IMG/VR virus record: IMGVR_UViG_3300032236_000480
Span: 1 to 33,715 of that record
From: a virus
Strand: one strand, 5' to 3'
DNA: 33,715 bases
Under the pieces are notes generated by a model that was given only the letters and a program-made list of their open reading frames with translations, made no database searches and had not been told where the DNA came from. This document shows, piece after piece, positions 1-9,805 of the stretch (within the stretch, counting starts at the first letter, position 1; every line of letters starts with the position of its first letter). Made by a program: the position numbers and the translations under genes.

Positions 1-2
1 CT

Positions 3-992
3 ACAGGAACATACAATGGATTGACCTGTCCTGGTAAGCCATTCCGTATCACACAGATCAAGGAAATGAAGGATGCTACAGGATTCTTAAGTGTACAGAT
101 TGTGGCAATGAGTTACAATGACTCAGTCTACACCACAATGAATCCACATTACTTCACACCTGATGAGTTTGGCCTATTGACCAATACCAATTTTATCAGT
201 AAGCCTAATGCTCCGATCTATCGTGCGGATCTAAGCAATACATCAACTGGTGTGTTTATTATACAGGGTGAAATCCCAGTCAGCGGCAACGTAACAGGTA
301 TGGAGTTTTGGTATAGTGTTACAACATCAACATTTAATTCTAACAACTATACTCTATATACCACACAGAACTATGCTAATGGTAGTCTATACCCACACAA
401 AGATTCTTTCGGCAACGCATTTATTGAACAGATCCAATTACAAGGATTTACTACAAATACCTATTGGTGGGTAACTAGAGCACAGGGTCCTAATGGTACT
501 AGTGAATTCAGTCAGCCAAGTGCGCCTATTGGATGGAGTTCAACCAGTACTGTTGTTGTAGGACAACAGGTTCTAGACAACAGTATCAGTGGCAGTAAGG
601 TTACTCCGCCAGCAAGCAATACACAACCAAGTCAGTCAGGTGGGTTTTTTGACACACTAGGTCCAATAGCCGGTGTAAGTCTAGGAGCCGCGGCAATCTA
701 TTATGGCTACAACAAGGGCATCTTTAATGATATCCTTCCTAAGGATTGGATTCCAAGTGGTGGTGGTAATGATCCAAGTAATGGTAGTGATACTGTTCAA
801 CCTAAGACTACCATCTACTATACTAAAAATGATGGCACACCAACTGACAATCCACAACCTGGTGATCAACAGACAATCGTAGCAGATGCCACACCTAACA
901 CTGCTCCGATTGAAGACAATGCCAACTTTGATGGATATACAACACCACCTGTCAACTACGCCGACAATGGTGGCGGTGATTATGTTGGTTAA
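3..992 (+). CDS. Tail-tip (J-like) protein, C-terminal part, 5' truncated
   Basis: The frame is open to the window edge, so this is the C-terminal ~330 residues of a larger protein; the TTG at 21 is not a convincing start. The first half resembles a fibronectin type III-like beta domain with the ending common in phage tail-tip proteins (a TYWWVTRAQGPNG-type strand followed by SQPS). A Gly/Ala-rich hydrophobic segment follows (GPIAGVSLGAAAIYYGY), then a low-complexity Asn/Asp/Thr/Pro tail. The start of a J-like hub gene runs off the other end of the window, so this is probably the end of that gene. The likely role is the central tail hub/tip, contacting the receptor or carrying the fibres encoded next. 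Family assignment rests on context and the FN3-like pattern, not on a search. Confidence 0.6.
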   Translation, partial: TGTYNGLTCPGKPFRITQIKEMKDATGFLSVQIVAMSYNDSVYTTMNPHYFTPDEFGLLTNTNFISKPNAPIYRADLSNTSTGVFIIQGEIPVSGNVTGMEFWYSVTTSTFNSNNYTLYTTQNYANGSLYPHKDSFGNAFIEQIQLQGFTTNTYWWVTRAQGPNGTSEFSQPSAPIGWSSTSTVVVGQQVLDNSISGSKVTPPASNTQPSQSGGFFDTLGPIAGVSLGAAAIYYGYNKGIFNDILPKDWIPSGGGNDPSNGSDTVQPKTTIYYTKNDGTPTDNPQPGDQQTIVADATPNTAPIEDNANFDGYTTPPVNYADNGGGDYVG

Positions 993-1003
993 TGGAGATA
1001 TGA

Positions 1004-2416
1004 ATGGCTAATCAAACAGACAAATTTAATACCACAACGTTTATCACAAACAATGCTCCACCTGTGGTCAATTGGAACAAGGGCGGATTCAATGTTAGTG
1101 ATGCTGATGGTAAGGTAATCAGTAATGTTCCTCTAGACAGCAATCGTCAGGCCAAGTACAGTAGAACACTGACTGGTGACATGATTGGTCAACAGAGCAT
1201 TAGGGCCACTTTTACAGGTGATCAAACGGCCGCACATGGTAGTCAAGATGGCTTTACTAGTGTGCTAGGTGGCAGTTCAGCCAGTGCTTATCCAGGTGTC
1301 CTAAGAATTGTTGCTGGACCTGGTATCTATATCAGTGCGCCTAATGGACAAGGAGTTGTTACTATTTCAACAAGTCCTATCAATCCCAATCCTGTTACCA
1401 CTGACCTATATGAAGTCACATGGAGCAAGAGAACTATTCATCCAGTAGATCCTGCCAACCTGGGTGAATTCATTGCTGTGGGTCTAAATGGTGTCAGCAC
1501 ACGTAGTCGTGATGGTGTCAACTGGACACAGTTACCTACAGTAGGTGGAGTCAGTGTGTTAAATGGTGTCTATGCTCACCTTGATGGTCTTATTAGTAAT
1601 GGACAACTAGAATATGCCGCAGTGGCCTATCCTAGCGTAGGCACACAGAATCAAATTACATTTGGCATACAGGGTGATGGCGTCGATGGATTCACCAATG
1701 GCACATATAACCTAATTGATCAAACATCATCACCTATTGTAGGCTGTAACTTATGTTATGTATTTCCAACCAGTGTAGGTCAAACTTATCTATATGCTGG
1801 TGCCGCTGGACAAATTTGGTCTGGTGCTGTAGTTGTATCAGGTAGTGACGGACAGATCTATGCTGAAACTGCTGTAGATACTAGCAAACAGATCAATCAA
1901 CTTGCGGCCAGCAACACTACCACAACCAATACATTCAAAGCCATAGCACCATATTATAACTTTGACAATGGTACAGGACAGATTCAACCAGGTGGCGGCG
2001 TATTTGTCAGTTCAAGAACAGGCAATAGTCATGGCACATGGTCCACTGCCTATACAGATGCCAGCGTAAGTTATTTCAGTGCCAGTTATGGTGATGGTCA
2101 TTATGTAGTAGGTGGTACGGGCAATACTGTTCTATGGAGTACAGATGCTGTCACTTGGCATAAGGTCAAAGGTGCTATTCCAGGTGCTATATGGTGGTAT
2201 GGAGCCTATGGCAATGGCCGTCATGTTATGGTAGGCTATAAAACAGTCAATGGACAAGACATTGGTGTTGTTCAATACAGTACAGATGGTGGTGCTACAT
2301 GGACAGCAGGCAACTCAGGCACTAGCAAGCGATTATATAGTATCACTTATAGTCCTGATTTAAATATCTTCGTGGCCGTAGGATCAGGTGGCTCAATTGT
2401 TTCAGTAAAAGGATAA
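1004..2416 (+). CDS. Tail-associated beta-propeller protein with Asp-box (BNR-like) repeats
   Basis: 470 residues. The first ~130 residues look like an attachment/beta region (VLRIVAGPGIYISAPNGQGVVTIS). The remainder carries repeated blades with Asp-box motifs S-x-D-x-x-x-W: SRDGVNW near residue 168, STDAVTW near 383 and STDGGATW near 427, alternating with FIAVG/FVAVG strands. This is the pattern of sialidase-like or photosystem-assembly-factor-like propellers found in phage fibres. No catalytic sialidase residues were identified, so binding is more likely than hydrolysis. The start at 1004 follows GGAGAT; an ATG at 1000 is in another frame. It lies 11 nt after the tail-tip gene and 4 nt before the Ig-like protein gene, consistent with a tail adhesin operon. 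Confidence 0.65.
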   Translation: MANQTDKFNTTTFITNNAPPVVNWNKGGFNVSDADGKVISNVPLDSNRQAKYSRTLTGDMIGQQSIRATFTGDQTAAHGSQDGFTSVLGGSSASAYPGVLRIVAGPGIYISAPNGQGVVTISTSPINPNPVTTDLYEVTWSKRTIHPVDPANLGEFIAVGLNGVSTRSRDGVNWTQLPTVGGVSVLNGVYAHLDGLISNGQLEYAAVAYPSVGTQNQITFGIQGDGVDGFTNGTYNLIDQTSSPIVGCNLCYVFPTSVGQTYLYAGAAGQIWSGAVVVSGSDGQIYAETAVDTSKQINQLAASNTTTTNTFKAIAPYYNFDNGTGQIQPGGGVFVSSRTGNSHGTWSTAYTDASVSYFSASYGDGHYVVGGTGNTVLWSTDAVTWHKVKGAIPGAIWWYGAYGNGRHVMVGYKTVNGQDIGVVQYSTDGGATWTAGNSGTSKRLYSITYSPDLNIFVAVGSGGSIVSVKG

Positions 2417-2420
2417 AGAT

Positions 2421-5400
2421 ATGGATTTCCAACCCGCTAGTCAAAATGGTGTTATTCCTCCCTCAGAGTTGGGAACACTACATTCAAGATTTGGTACATT
2501 GATCAGTACAACCAGTACAGTCTATGGACGTCCTGTTATTATCAAGGCCATTAGCGATGCCGCCATGTACAAAACAGAGCCTGTTAGTTTCTACACTCAA
2601 TACACAACAGGATCTGTTACCACAACTGTTCTACTAGGCGAAAGTCAATTTATCAAAACAGAATATGCGGCATTGGTTACTACCGCACTAGGCACAGGCA
2701 CACATCAGGTCTATGCCACATGGCCAGGTGAAGGCAAATATGCGGCTGTGTCAACAATCACAGCACCTATCACGGTCAGTGTTGCCAGTGGTTATCCTCT
2801 AGGAGCACCTATTGTTCTAACACCAGATCATCCTACTAACACGGTCATTGCTGGAGATGCTACGCCAATTACATTTACTGCGTCAATCACAACTGGCACA
2901 CAATTGGTAGGCAATGTTATCTTTTATAAAGATCATATTGAGATTGGCACTGGACAATTACAGAACAACTACAGCGGATCATATGTGGCCAGCATTACTA
3001 TTAATGATCTGTCTGGTGGTGATCATGTTATTACTGCGGTATGGCCAGGATCAACCATTGGTGGCGTAAACTATCAAGGGTTAACTACAGATCTTGCCTA
3101 TTCAGTACTACGTGGACGTACAATTACACAGCCAATGACCCTAACACTAGATCCTAGCCATGGTATTGTTGGTGAAGGACAGATCAATATTACTGCGGCT
3201 ATTTCAACAACTACACAATTACCAGGCACAGTCTATTTCAGCGTAGATGGTATGGATCTATACAACACACCATTTGTCAACAATGCCGCAACTATCTCAA
3301 TTCCTAATACCTATGCGCTTGGTGATCACTCATTTACAGCACGTTGGGATGGTAATCAGTCTGGCACACCTAAATACATTGAAAAGGCCACAACATCAAC
3401 ATGGACAGAATATGCTAGAGAGAATCCAGGTGAATTAACAGTCACAACACAGCCAGCAGATCACAATGCCTTTGCCTATGATACCGTATTGGTAGGTACA
3501 TTCTCAACTTCAACCAGCGTACAAGGCACAGTCTTGTTCTTTGATCAGTTTGCGGCCATTGGATCAGCACCTATTGTCAATAACAGCGCAACCTTTGTCA
3601 GCCATGGCCTAAGCACAGGTACACACCTAATACAGGCCTATTATGGAGGTAGCGCAACTGCGCCTAAGTACTATTCAGCATTGAGTTCAACTGCTACATT
3701 GTTGATCACTGAAGGCGTTGAAATTCCTGCTAACATTACAATGGATGTTACCAACGACAGTTATGCTGGAATCCGTACGCCATATATCATTGGCGAAACA
3801 CAAACAATTACAGCAAGTATTTCAACTTCAACTAGCCTAGTAGGTGCTGTTGAATTCTATGCTAATAATCAATTAGTTGGTCTAGGCAACTGGAGTGGTA
3901 ATCAAGCCAGCGTTAATACAGTATTCAACGCAACTGGCACACAGGTTGTAAGAGCACATTGGCCGGGACAGAGCATTGGTGGCACATTCTATTCTACTAA
4001 GGATAGTTTGACAGCCAGTGTAACCTTACTGCCAGGATATACTCTAACACCGCCAATTACCCTAAGCGCACCAGGACCAAAAGTCTACAATCAACCCGTT
4101 ACTCTATTTGCCAATGTAAGCACAAGTTCAAGTATGGCCAATGGTGTTGATTTCTATGTTAACAACTCATTTGTTGGAACAGGTAACTTTAATCCAACAA
4201 CTAACAGCGCAACTCTTGTTACCAATGTGTTTACAACTACAGGCAATTATCTATTGTCAGGACATTGGACAGGTGGATACATTGATGACCATAGATTATA
4301 TCTAGGTAAAGATACCAACACAGCCAGCATCACAGTGGTTGAAGCATTGACATTCCCTGGAGCATTGACCTTAAGTTCTACTCCAGCATATCAATTCAGC
4401 ACAACCAGCGTGACTTTATCAAGCAACTTTGGTAATACTCTAACTGGAACTATAGTTTACAAAGAATATGTCTACGATAACAATCAATACACGTTTGTAA
4501 CCACTGCTACTACATCAGTACCAACTTATTCTGAACCTGGAACATTGGCTGATTATGGTGGAGGTAACGCCGCGGCAACTCCTATTGGATTTGCCACTAA
4601 ACAACCATTCTCAATTGGACCAACTCATTATCCAGGCGGAGATGCTACTGTAAAAATTTATAGTCCTGATTTAAATTTTACAACCTATGCTTATGTTGAA
4701 AGTCATTATTATGAAACATCATACTATGGCATTCAACCTTTCTGGAATACATTATTTGTTCCATTGTCAGGACTTGGAAAAGATGGAAAATTAAATGTAT
4801 TTGAATTATTATACAATCACTACTGGCCACTAGCCACTATTGATGATCCATCAATTACTGATCCTGCGCAACAATCAAGATTAAGGCAAGCCGCAATTGA
4901 TGATTATGATAAGGCCTTAAAACGACTACAGTTTAGCATAGGATCATATCAGTCTAATAGCAGTTTTGGTCAATTGAAATATGTGTCTACATTGACTACT
5001 TCTACCTACACAACTACTCTACGTGTAAGACCAGTGGATTTCTTTGTAACCAACAGTTCTACACACAAAGTTCAAGTTGAATGGCTTGGCGGAAACATTG
5101 ATGGAGTAAGATATTTTGGTACATCAAGTAACACAGCCACAATGGCTGTAACTACTGCGTCAATTCAATTTGGTCCTAAATTTGTTGTTGGACAGGAAAG
5201 TCAATACCAACAGAAACCATATAGTTCACAACTAGTATTCACAGCAACTTTCAATACAAGCACTATGGATTCAGTAGCCTTACAATTGATGGACAATGGA
5301 GTTCCAGTCCAAACTTCTACAGTGGTTGGAAATTCAGCAACTTGGGTTCTAAGTCCAAATACATTGCCTATAGGAGAACACAGATTGTATGCTCAATACA

Positions 5401-5456
5401 GCGGACATTCTACTGTAACTAGCAATGTAAGCATATGGAAGATAACATCAGCATAA
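2421..5456 (+). CDS. Giant Ig-like repeat tail adhesin (eight Big_3/Big_5-type domains)
   Basis: 1011 residues made almost wholly of ~100-residue bacterial Ig-like domains. Each has the pattern 'ITASISTSTxLxGxVxFY..(N)G..xG...N..A...(T)GTHxxxAxWPG'. The diagnostic end motif recurs eight times, near residues 92, 199, 300, 399, 506, 607, 881 and 985. Domain 7 is split by ~180 residues (about 685-865) with a different composition: aromatic-rich, with a helical stretch (QSRLRQAAIDDYDKALKRLQ). No signal peptide or membrane segment is seen, as expected for a virion protein. The role is inferred as an extended tail fibre or surface-binding spike. The start follows AAGGATAAAGAT, a leader shared by several genes here. 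A gap with a hairpin and a TAAATA element follows. Confidence 0.75.
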   Translation: MDFQPASQNGVIPPSELGTLHSRFGTLISTTSTVYGRPVIIKAISDAAMYKTEPVSFYTQYTTGSVTTTVLLGESQFIKTEYAALVTTALGTGTHQVYATWPGEGKYAAVSTITAPITVSVASGYPLGAPIVLTPDHPTNTVIAGDATPITFTASITTGTQLVGNVIFYKDHIEIGTGQLQNNYSGSYVASITINDLSGGDHVITAVWPGSTIGGVNYQGLTTDLAYSVLRGRTITQPMTLTLDPSHGIVGEGQINITAAISTTTQLPGTVYFSVDGMDLYNTPFVNNAATISIPNTYALGDHSFTARWDGNQSGTPKYIEKATTSTWTEYARENPGELTVTTQPADHNAFAYDTVLVGTFSTSTSVQGTVLFFDQFAAIGSAPIVNNSATFVSHGLSTGTHLIQAYYGGSATAPKYYSALSSTATLLITEGVEIPANITMDVTNDSYAGIRTPYIIGETQTITASISTSTSLVGAVEFYANNQLVGLGNWSGNQASVNTVFNATGTQVVRAHWPGQSIGGTFYSTKDSLTASVTLLPGYTLTPPITLSAPGPKVYNQPVTLFANVSTSSSMANGVDFYVNNSFVGTGNFNPTTNSATLVTNVFTTTGNYLLSGHWTGGYIDDHRLYLGKDTNTASITVVEALTFPGALTLSSTPAYQFSTTSVTLSSNFGNTLTGTIVYKEYVYDNNQYTFVTTATTSVPTYSEPGTLADYGGGNAAATPIGFATKQPFSIGPTHYPGGDATVKIYSPDLNFTTYAYVESHYYETSYYGIQPFWNTLFVPLSGLGKDGKLNVFELLYNHYWPLATIDDPSITDPAQQSRLRQAAIDDYDKALKRLQFSIGSYQSNSSFGQLKYVSTLTTSTYTTTLRVRPVDFFVTNSSTHKVQVEWLGGNIDGVRYFGTSSNTATMAVTTASIQFGPKFVVGQESQYQQKPYSSQLVFTATFNTSTMDSVALQLMDNGVPVQTSTVVGNSATWVLSPNTLPIGEHRLYAQYSGHSTVTSNVSIWKITSA

Positions 5457-5480
5457 TCTAGATAAAAAACCTAGATAATG

Positions 5481-5486
5481 TAAATA
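5481..5486 (+). promoter_or_regulatory. TAAATA late-promoter-like element
   Basis: TGTAAATAAAC in the 83-bp gap before the gene at 5540, with no -35 box visible. It is one of at least 12 such elements in non-coding gaps. It sits just upstream of the hairpin at 5496, so a transcript starting here would contain that hairpin. Confidence 0.35.
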
Positions 5487-5495
5487 AACAAGACT

Positions 5496-5521
5496 GGTTA
5501 GGCCAACAGGACTAACCTTTT
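5496..5521 (+). terminator. Weak terminator-like hairpin
   Basis: GGTTAG (5496-5501) pairs with CTAACC (5512-5517) around a 10-nt loop and is followed by TTTT. The 6-bp stem is modest, so it may attenuate rather than stop transcription, or act as a leader hairpin for the gene at 5540. A smaller TCTAG/CTAGA hairpin lies at 5457-5475. Confidence 0.45.
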
Positions 5522-5539
5522 ATCCAACAGGAGAGCATC

Positions 5540-6043
5540 GTGGCAACTTTAGACTTTAGCCAATATATTGGCGGCAATGACAACGTACAGGTGGAGATTG
5601 TATTTCCATCTACTCAAAAGACCGTAGTTTACAACTATGGCACAGACATTACAGGATGGACTTTCCATCTTGACTATCAAACAGTAGTAGCAGACACTAT
5701 TACCTACAATGTTCAAACTGGAGCACCAAACTTCAGCGGAACTAAACTGATTGGAACATTCCCAGGTGGAATTATTTCAACCAGTACCTATGTATCGGTG
5801 ATCAATGCTAGTTCAGGTACTGTAGCAATTACAGTTCCAGGTGGTATCTACACAGGGCCAATCATTCCAGATGCTCGTAGTCATACTCCTATCACTGTTG
5901 TAGGTATTACATGGGCTGATGCTTCAACCCCACCCCAGGTTAATACACATCGTTGGGCATTGTTACAAGCATGGGAGCCAGGTGTTACTCCAGGAGATCC
6001 TGTACTAGATATTAACTATACTCCAATCACCGTAGGAGTATAA
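5540..6043 (+). CDS. Predicted virion/fibre-associated beta protein, unknown family
   Basis: 167 residues from a GTG start preceded by AGGAGAGCATC, which fixes the start. The sequence is beta-rich, with segments such as VQVEIVFPSTQKTVVYNYG and DITGWTFHLDYQTV that recall N-terminal domains of phage baseplate/receptor-binding proteins. That resemblance is only suggestive. It sits between the Ig-like adhesin and the first collagen-like fibre, and its stop is one base from the next ATG. It is therefore probably co-translated with the fibre as a fibre connector or accessory virion protein. Not recognised with confidence. Confidence 0.6.
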   Translation: MATLDFSQYIGGNDNVQVEIVFPSTQKTVVYNYGTDITGWTFHLDYQTVVADTITYNVQTGAPNFSGTKLIGTFPGGIISTSTYVSVINASSGTVAITVPGGIYTGPIIPDARSHTPITVVGITWADASTPPQVNTHRWALLQAWEPGVTPGDPVLDINYTPITVGV

Positions 6044-6044
6044 A

Positions 6045-7898
6045 ATGCCTTCAACAAACAACACAATTATTATTGAGGTTCAAGAACCCAATGTTGTTGT
6101 TAATGAAATCACAAATGAAGTAAAGATCAGTACTACTTCATCAATTGTAACTCTTAATACACAACCAACAATATTTCAAAATATTCCAGTGCCAGGAGCG
6201 ACTGGAGCACAAGGTGCCACTGGTGTCCACGGAGACCAAGGTATACAAGGACCAATGGGTCCTCAGGGCATCCAGGGCATTCAAGGACAGACAGGCGCAA
6301 CTGGCCCTACAGGTGCGACAGGACCACAAGGAAATATTGGCGCTACTGGATCAACAGGACCACAAGGTCTACAGGGATCAACCGGAGCACAGGGCGAAAA
6401 AGGCAATGATGGCGATCATGGAGCCACAGGTGCCACAGGACCACAAGGACCAGTTGGCCCAGGCGGAACTAACGGAACAGATGGTGCCACAGGTGCTACG
6501 GGACCTTCAGGTACTAACGGTCTAAATGGTGACCCAGGCGCAGATGGTGCTACTGGAGCAACAGGACCACAGGGCCCTCAAGGAACATCAGTTGTCTTAA
6601 AAGGTTCAGTACTGACATATTCAGCACTACCAACTGATGCCGCAGTAGGTGATGGATATATTGTTCTTGATCAAGACGGACACCTATTTGTCTGGGGTGA
6701 TGATGCCGCTTGGCATGATGTAGGACGAATTGTAGGACCTATGGGTGCTACAGGACCACAGGGCCCAAGCGGTGACATTGGACCACAAGGTACACAGGGT
6801 AATAATGGAGCCACCGGTGTTCAAGGTGCTACTGGTCTACAGGGTATTCAAGGTCCTGCGGGAACAAATGGTACAAATGGAAATGATGGCGCAACTGGAG
6901 CACAGGGTCTACAAGGAGCCACAGGAAGTCAAGGACCACAGGGCGTTCAAGGAGCAACAGGACCACAAGGTTATACAGGTAGCACAGGTGCTACGGGATC
7001 AGCAGGTCTAACTGGAGCAACAGGAAGTCAAGGACCTACAGGTGCCCAAGGCGGCGCTGGTGCTACGGGTGCCACAGGTGTACAGGGTGCTAGTGGTAAG
7101 GGCTATAGTGGCCTAACCTCAAGTGATACCAAGACAGTTGGACTGGGTATTCTAAGCATTGATGTAAACCAAAGTGCTGGAACCAACGCATTTAGTGTAG
7201 GTACATTTGTTTCATTGAGTGGTGGCAGTGGCAAGGTAATGGCAGGTCCAATTACTTCCTACTCATCAAACAACATGCAGATCAACGTGATCTACACAGC
7301 AGGTACGGGATCAAGTTCAAGTTGGACATTTAGTGTATCAGCGGCCCCAGGCGCTACAGGTCCATCAGGATCCAATGGTGCTACTGGATCAACAGGACCA
7401 CAGGGCGTTCAAGGAGCGACTGGATCACAAGGACCAAATGGAGCAACTGGATCAACAGGACCTTTAGGTGCTACTGGATCACAAGGACCCGTAGGTGCTA
7501 CAGGTGCTAGTGGACCAGGTGCCAACCAAACACTTGATACTTCTAGTAATGTTACATTTGCCAGTGTTAATTTAGATGGACTCGTAAATATGAGTGCGTA
7601 TTCTACCAGTGGAGTCTCAGGAACAACTCCTGTGGCCATTGGTGGTCTAGACACAGGTTCTTATTCATCAGCAAAGTACTTCATTAAAATTAGTGATGGA
7701 AGCAATTGGATGATACAGGAAATTGTGCTATTTGCCGACGGAGTTGATATCACCGCCAGCAGATATGGGGAATTAGATAACAATGGATCACTAGGTTCAT
7801 TCAGTTATGGATATTCTGGAGCGATCGCTGTGGTAACATTCACTCCTACAGCGGCAACAAACTTAACAGTGAATTCACAAGTAACTTATCTGGTCTAA
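6045..7898 (+). CDS. Collagen-like tail fibre 1
   Basis: 617 residues. The N-terminus (1-49) is a unique anchor with no match to the next two fibres. Three Gly-X-Y collagen blocks (about 50-180, 231-350, 436-493; mostly GATGPQG and GATGSQG) are separated by two globular inserts. Insert C (181-229) carries VGDGYIVLDQDGHLFVWGDDAAWHDVG, split here as VGDGYIV and GHLFVWGDDAAWHDVG, a module frequent in phage collagen proteins. Insert A (351-435) starts with GYSGLTSS and ends with SSSSWTFSVS. The C-terminal tip (494-617) is beta-rich and resembles the tip of fibre 2. It should form trimeric fibres on the tail tip, with the tip domain the likely receptor-binding head. Confidence 0.8.
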   Translation: MPSTNNTIIIEVQEPNVVVNEITNEVKISTTSSIVTLNTQPTIFQNIPVPGATGAQGATGVHGDQGIQGPMGPQGIQGIQGQTGATGPTGATGPQGNIGATGSTGPQGLQGSTGAQGEKGNDGDHGATGATGPQGPVGPGGTNGTDGATGATGPSGTNGLNGDPGADGATGATGPQGPQGTSVVLKGSVLTYSALPTDAAVGDGYIVLDQDGHLFVWGDDAAWHDVGRIVGPMGATGPQGPSGDIGPQGTQGNNGATGVQGATGLQGIQGPAGTNGTNGNDGATGAQGLQGATGSQGPQGVQGATGPQGYTGSTGATGSAGLTGATGSQGPTGAQGGAGATGATGVQGASGKGYSGLTSSDTKTVGLGILSIDVNQSAGTNAFSVGTFVSLSGGSGKVMAGPITSYSSNNMQINVIYTAGTGSSSSWTFSVSAAPGATGPSGSNGATGSTGPQGVQGATGSQGPNGATGSTGPLGATGSQGPVGATGASGPGANQTLDTSSNVTFASVNLDGLVNMSAYSTSGVSGTTPVAIGGLDTGSYSSAKYFIKISDGSNWMIQEIVLFADGVDITASRYGELDNNGSLGSFSYGYSGAIAVVTFTPTAATNLTVNSQVTYLV

Positions 7899-7929
7899 TT
7901 AACCAGACACACTATAGGAACAAATTGAC

Positions 7930-9741
7930 ATGTCAACAACAGAAAAGTATTTTAGAGTAGGTAATGGTTTACAGTTTCCTGATGGAACCTATGTAACCAC
8001 AGCCGATGGTCTAGTAGGCGCAACGGGCGCAACTGGTCCGCAAGGCGACAAAGGCGATAAAGGAGACATGGGCGACCAAGGTCTTCAAGGAGCAACGGGT
8101 GCTACAGGCCCACAAGGCGACCAAGGTTTACAAGGCGCGACAGGTTCAACAGGACCATTAGGTCTAAGTAGTTCAGTATTCAATTATATTACTGGAACAA
8201 AGTTTGCCTGGGGTGAACCAGCCAGCGGTCATATTTTATACAACGCAGGTGATTACAACGCAACTCCTCCAGGTGGATCACATATACTTGGTGTAAGCAC
8301 TGTCAATGCCAATGGTGTTGATGCTACCAACTATTTGAGTAACCTAAGAGTTGGTCAACAGATCATCATTAATGATGCCAGTAACTCTGCCAACTATCAG
8401 ATCTATGTAGTAACAGCCGCTCCAACTATCGAAGCAGGATCTACTGCTTGGGCATATATCCCAGTTGATCCAGTTGACATGGGCGGAACTGGTTACAATG
8501 GTTTCAATGAAGGAACACCAAGTGTATTCAGTATTCAACCAATGGTTGGTGCTACAGGCCCACAAGGCCCACAAGGTGACATGGGCAATGATGGTGCCAC
8601 TGGAGCAACTGGACCTCAAGGGGACAAGGGTGATAAAGGCGATACAGGTAATGATGGAGCAACCGGTGCTACAGGTCCTCAGGGTCCAGCAGGTGCCAAC
8701 GGAACATCAGTTACTATCATTGGCACAGTTCCAAGTTATATTGATGATGCTACACTAAACGCAATATTTGACACAGCCGTAGCAGGCAATGGTGTTATCG
8801 CAGAAGACACAGGACACTTATGGGTCTATAGCGGATCTACTGTCTGGGCTGATGTAGGACAAGTCAAAGGTGACCAAGGTAATCAAGGTGCCACTGGAGC
8901 AACAGGACCACAAGGCGACAAGGGCGATATGGGAGACCAAGGCGCTACTGGAGCAACTGGACCTCAGGGTGACAAGGGTGACAAAGGAGACATGGGTGAT
9001 AAGGGCGATAAGGGAGACATGGGTGACCAAGGTATTCCTGGCACATTCCCAAGCCCAATGAACTCAACAGCCAATGCTAGTTTAGACATTGTATTGACCA
9101 CAGGTGGTCTACCATACACAGCAGACTATGGTGTCTATGCTAACCCATTAACTGGTATCATCCAAGCAGGTGGTTATGTAGCGGCTGAAGGCAGTGGCGC
9201 AACTAATGGTTACGCATTCTCTGAAAGTGCTCAAGACACTGGAATGTATTCTAGTGGTGACGGCAATATCAACTTCTACAACAATGCTGTAGAAACTGTT
9301 GTTGCTACATCAGCAGGATGGCAATTCCAACAACAGGTCCAAGCACCTAAGGTCTACATCCCAGAAGGTGATTCTGATGTAACTCGTGATATTATTGATG
9401 GTGATTCTGTTAAGGTCAGCACATTCTATTCAAGTGCTATCACAGGAACTTCAATTGTTCCGTTGTCACAAATTCCAGCAGGAACTTATACAACTGTTAA
9501 GTATTTGATACAGGCAATTGACACAGCATCAGGAACTACACGCATTCATTCACAAGAAATGACCTGCGTATACGCAAATGGTGACCTGTTTGAAACTGAA
9601 TATGGAATTATCTACAGTGACGCAAGTCTAGGTGATTTCAACAATGTAATCAGTGGTAGCAATATTGTTCTACGATATACACCAGCAAACGATATTACCA
9701 GTGTAAACATTGTAGTCTATATAACCAGCATCGCGGCTTAA
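7930..9741 (+). CDS. Collagen-like tail fibre 2
   Basis: 603 residues. The N-terminal ~30 residues ([21 protein letters not shown]) nearly match fibre 3, suggesting a shared docking site. Collagen blocks occupy about 30-78, 206-258 and 314-371. They are rich in charged GDK/GDM triplets, unlike fibres 1 and 3. Insert B (79-205, from SSSVFNY to SVFSI) is homologous to the insert of fibre 3. Insert C (259-313, ending GHLWVYSGSTVWADVG) is homologous to that of fibre 1. The C-terminal ~120 residues resemble the fibre 1 tip. A strong GC hairpin follows the stop. Predicted receptor-binding side fibre; the collagen call is firm, the binding target is unknown. Confidence 0.8.
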   Translation: MSTTEKYFRVGNGLQFPDGTYVTTADGLVGATGATGPQGDKGDKGDMGDQGLQGATGATGPQGDQGLQGATGSTGPLGLSSSVFNYITGTKFAWGEPASGHILYNAGDYNATPPGGSHILGVSTVNANGVDATNYLSNLRVGQQIIINDASNSANYQIYVVTAAPTIEAGSTAWAYIPVDPVDMGGTGYNGFNEGTPSVFSIQPMVGATGPQGPQGDMGNDGATGATGPQGDKGDKGDTGNDGATGATGPQGPAGANGTSVTIIGTVPSYIDDATLNAIFDTAVAGNGVIAEDTGHLWVYSGSTVWADVGQVKGDQGNQGATGATGPQGDKGDMGDQGATGATGPQGDKGDKGDMGDKGDKGDMGDQGIPGTFPSPMNSTANASLDIVLTTGGLPYTADYGVYANPLTGIIQAGGYVAAEGSGATNGYAFSESAQDTGMYSSGDGNINFYNNAVETVVATSAGWQFQQQVQAPKVYIPEGDSDVTRDIIDGDSVKVSTFYSSAITGTSIVPLSQIPAGTYTTVKYLIQAIDTASGTTRIHSQEMTCVYANGDLFETEYGIIYSDASLGDFNNVISGSNIVLRYTPANDITSVNIVVYITSIAA

Positions 9742-9751
9742 TACGCACAAT

Positions 9752-9779
9752 GGGGGTGAAAAGCCCCCTCACTATTTTA
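9752..9779 (+). terminator. Terminator-like hairpin after fibre 2
   Basis: GGGGG (9752-9756) pairs with CCCCC (9764-9768) across TGAAAAG. TCACTATTTTA follows, so the T-run is imperfect. It lies between fibre genes 2 and 3 and probably reduces downstream transcription or stabilises the upstream mRNA end. Confidence 0.55.
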
Positions 9780-9805
9780 TCCTTAAGTGGAATATGGAAA
9801 CTTAA

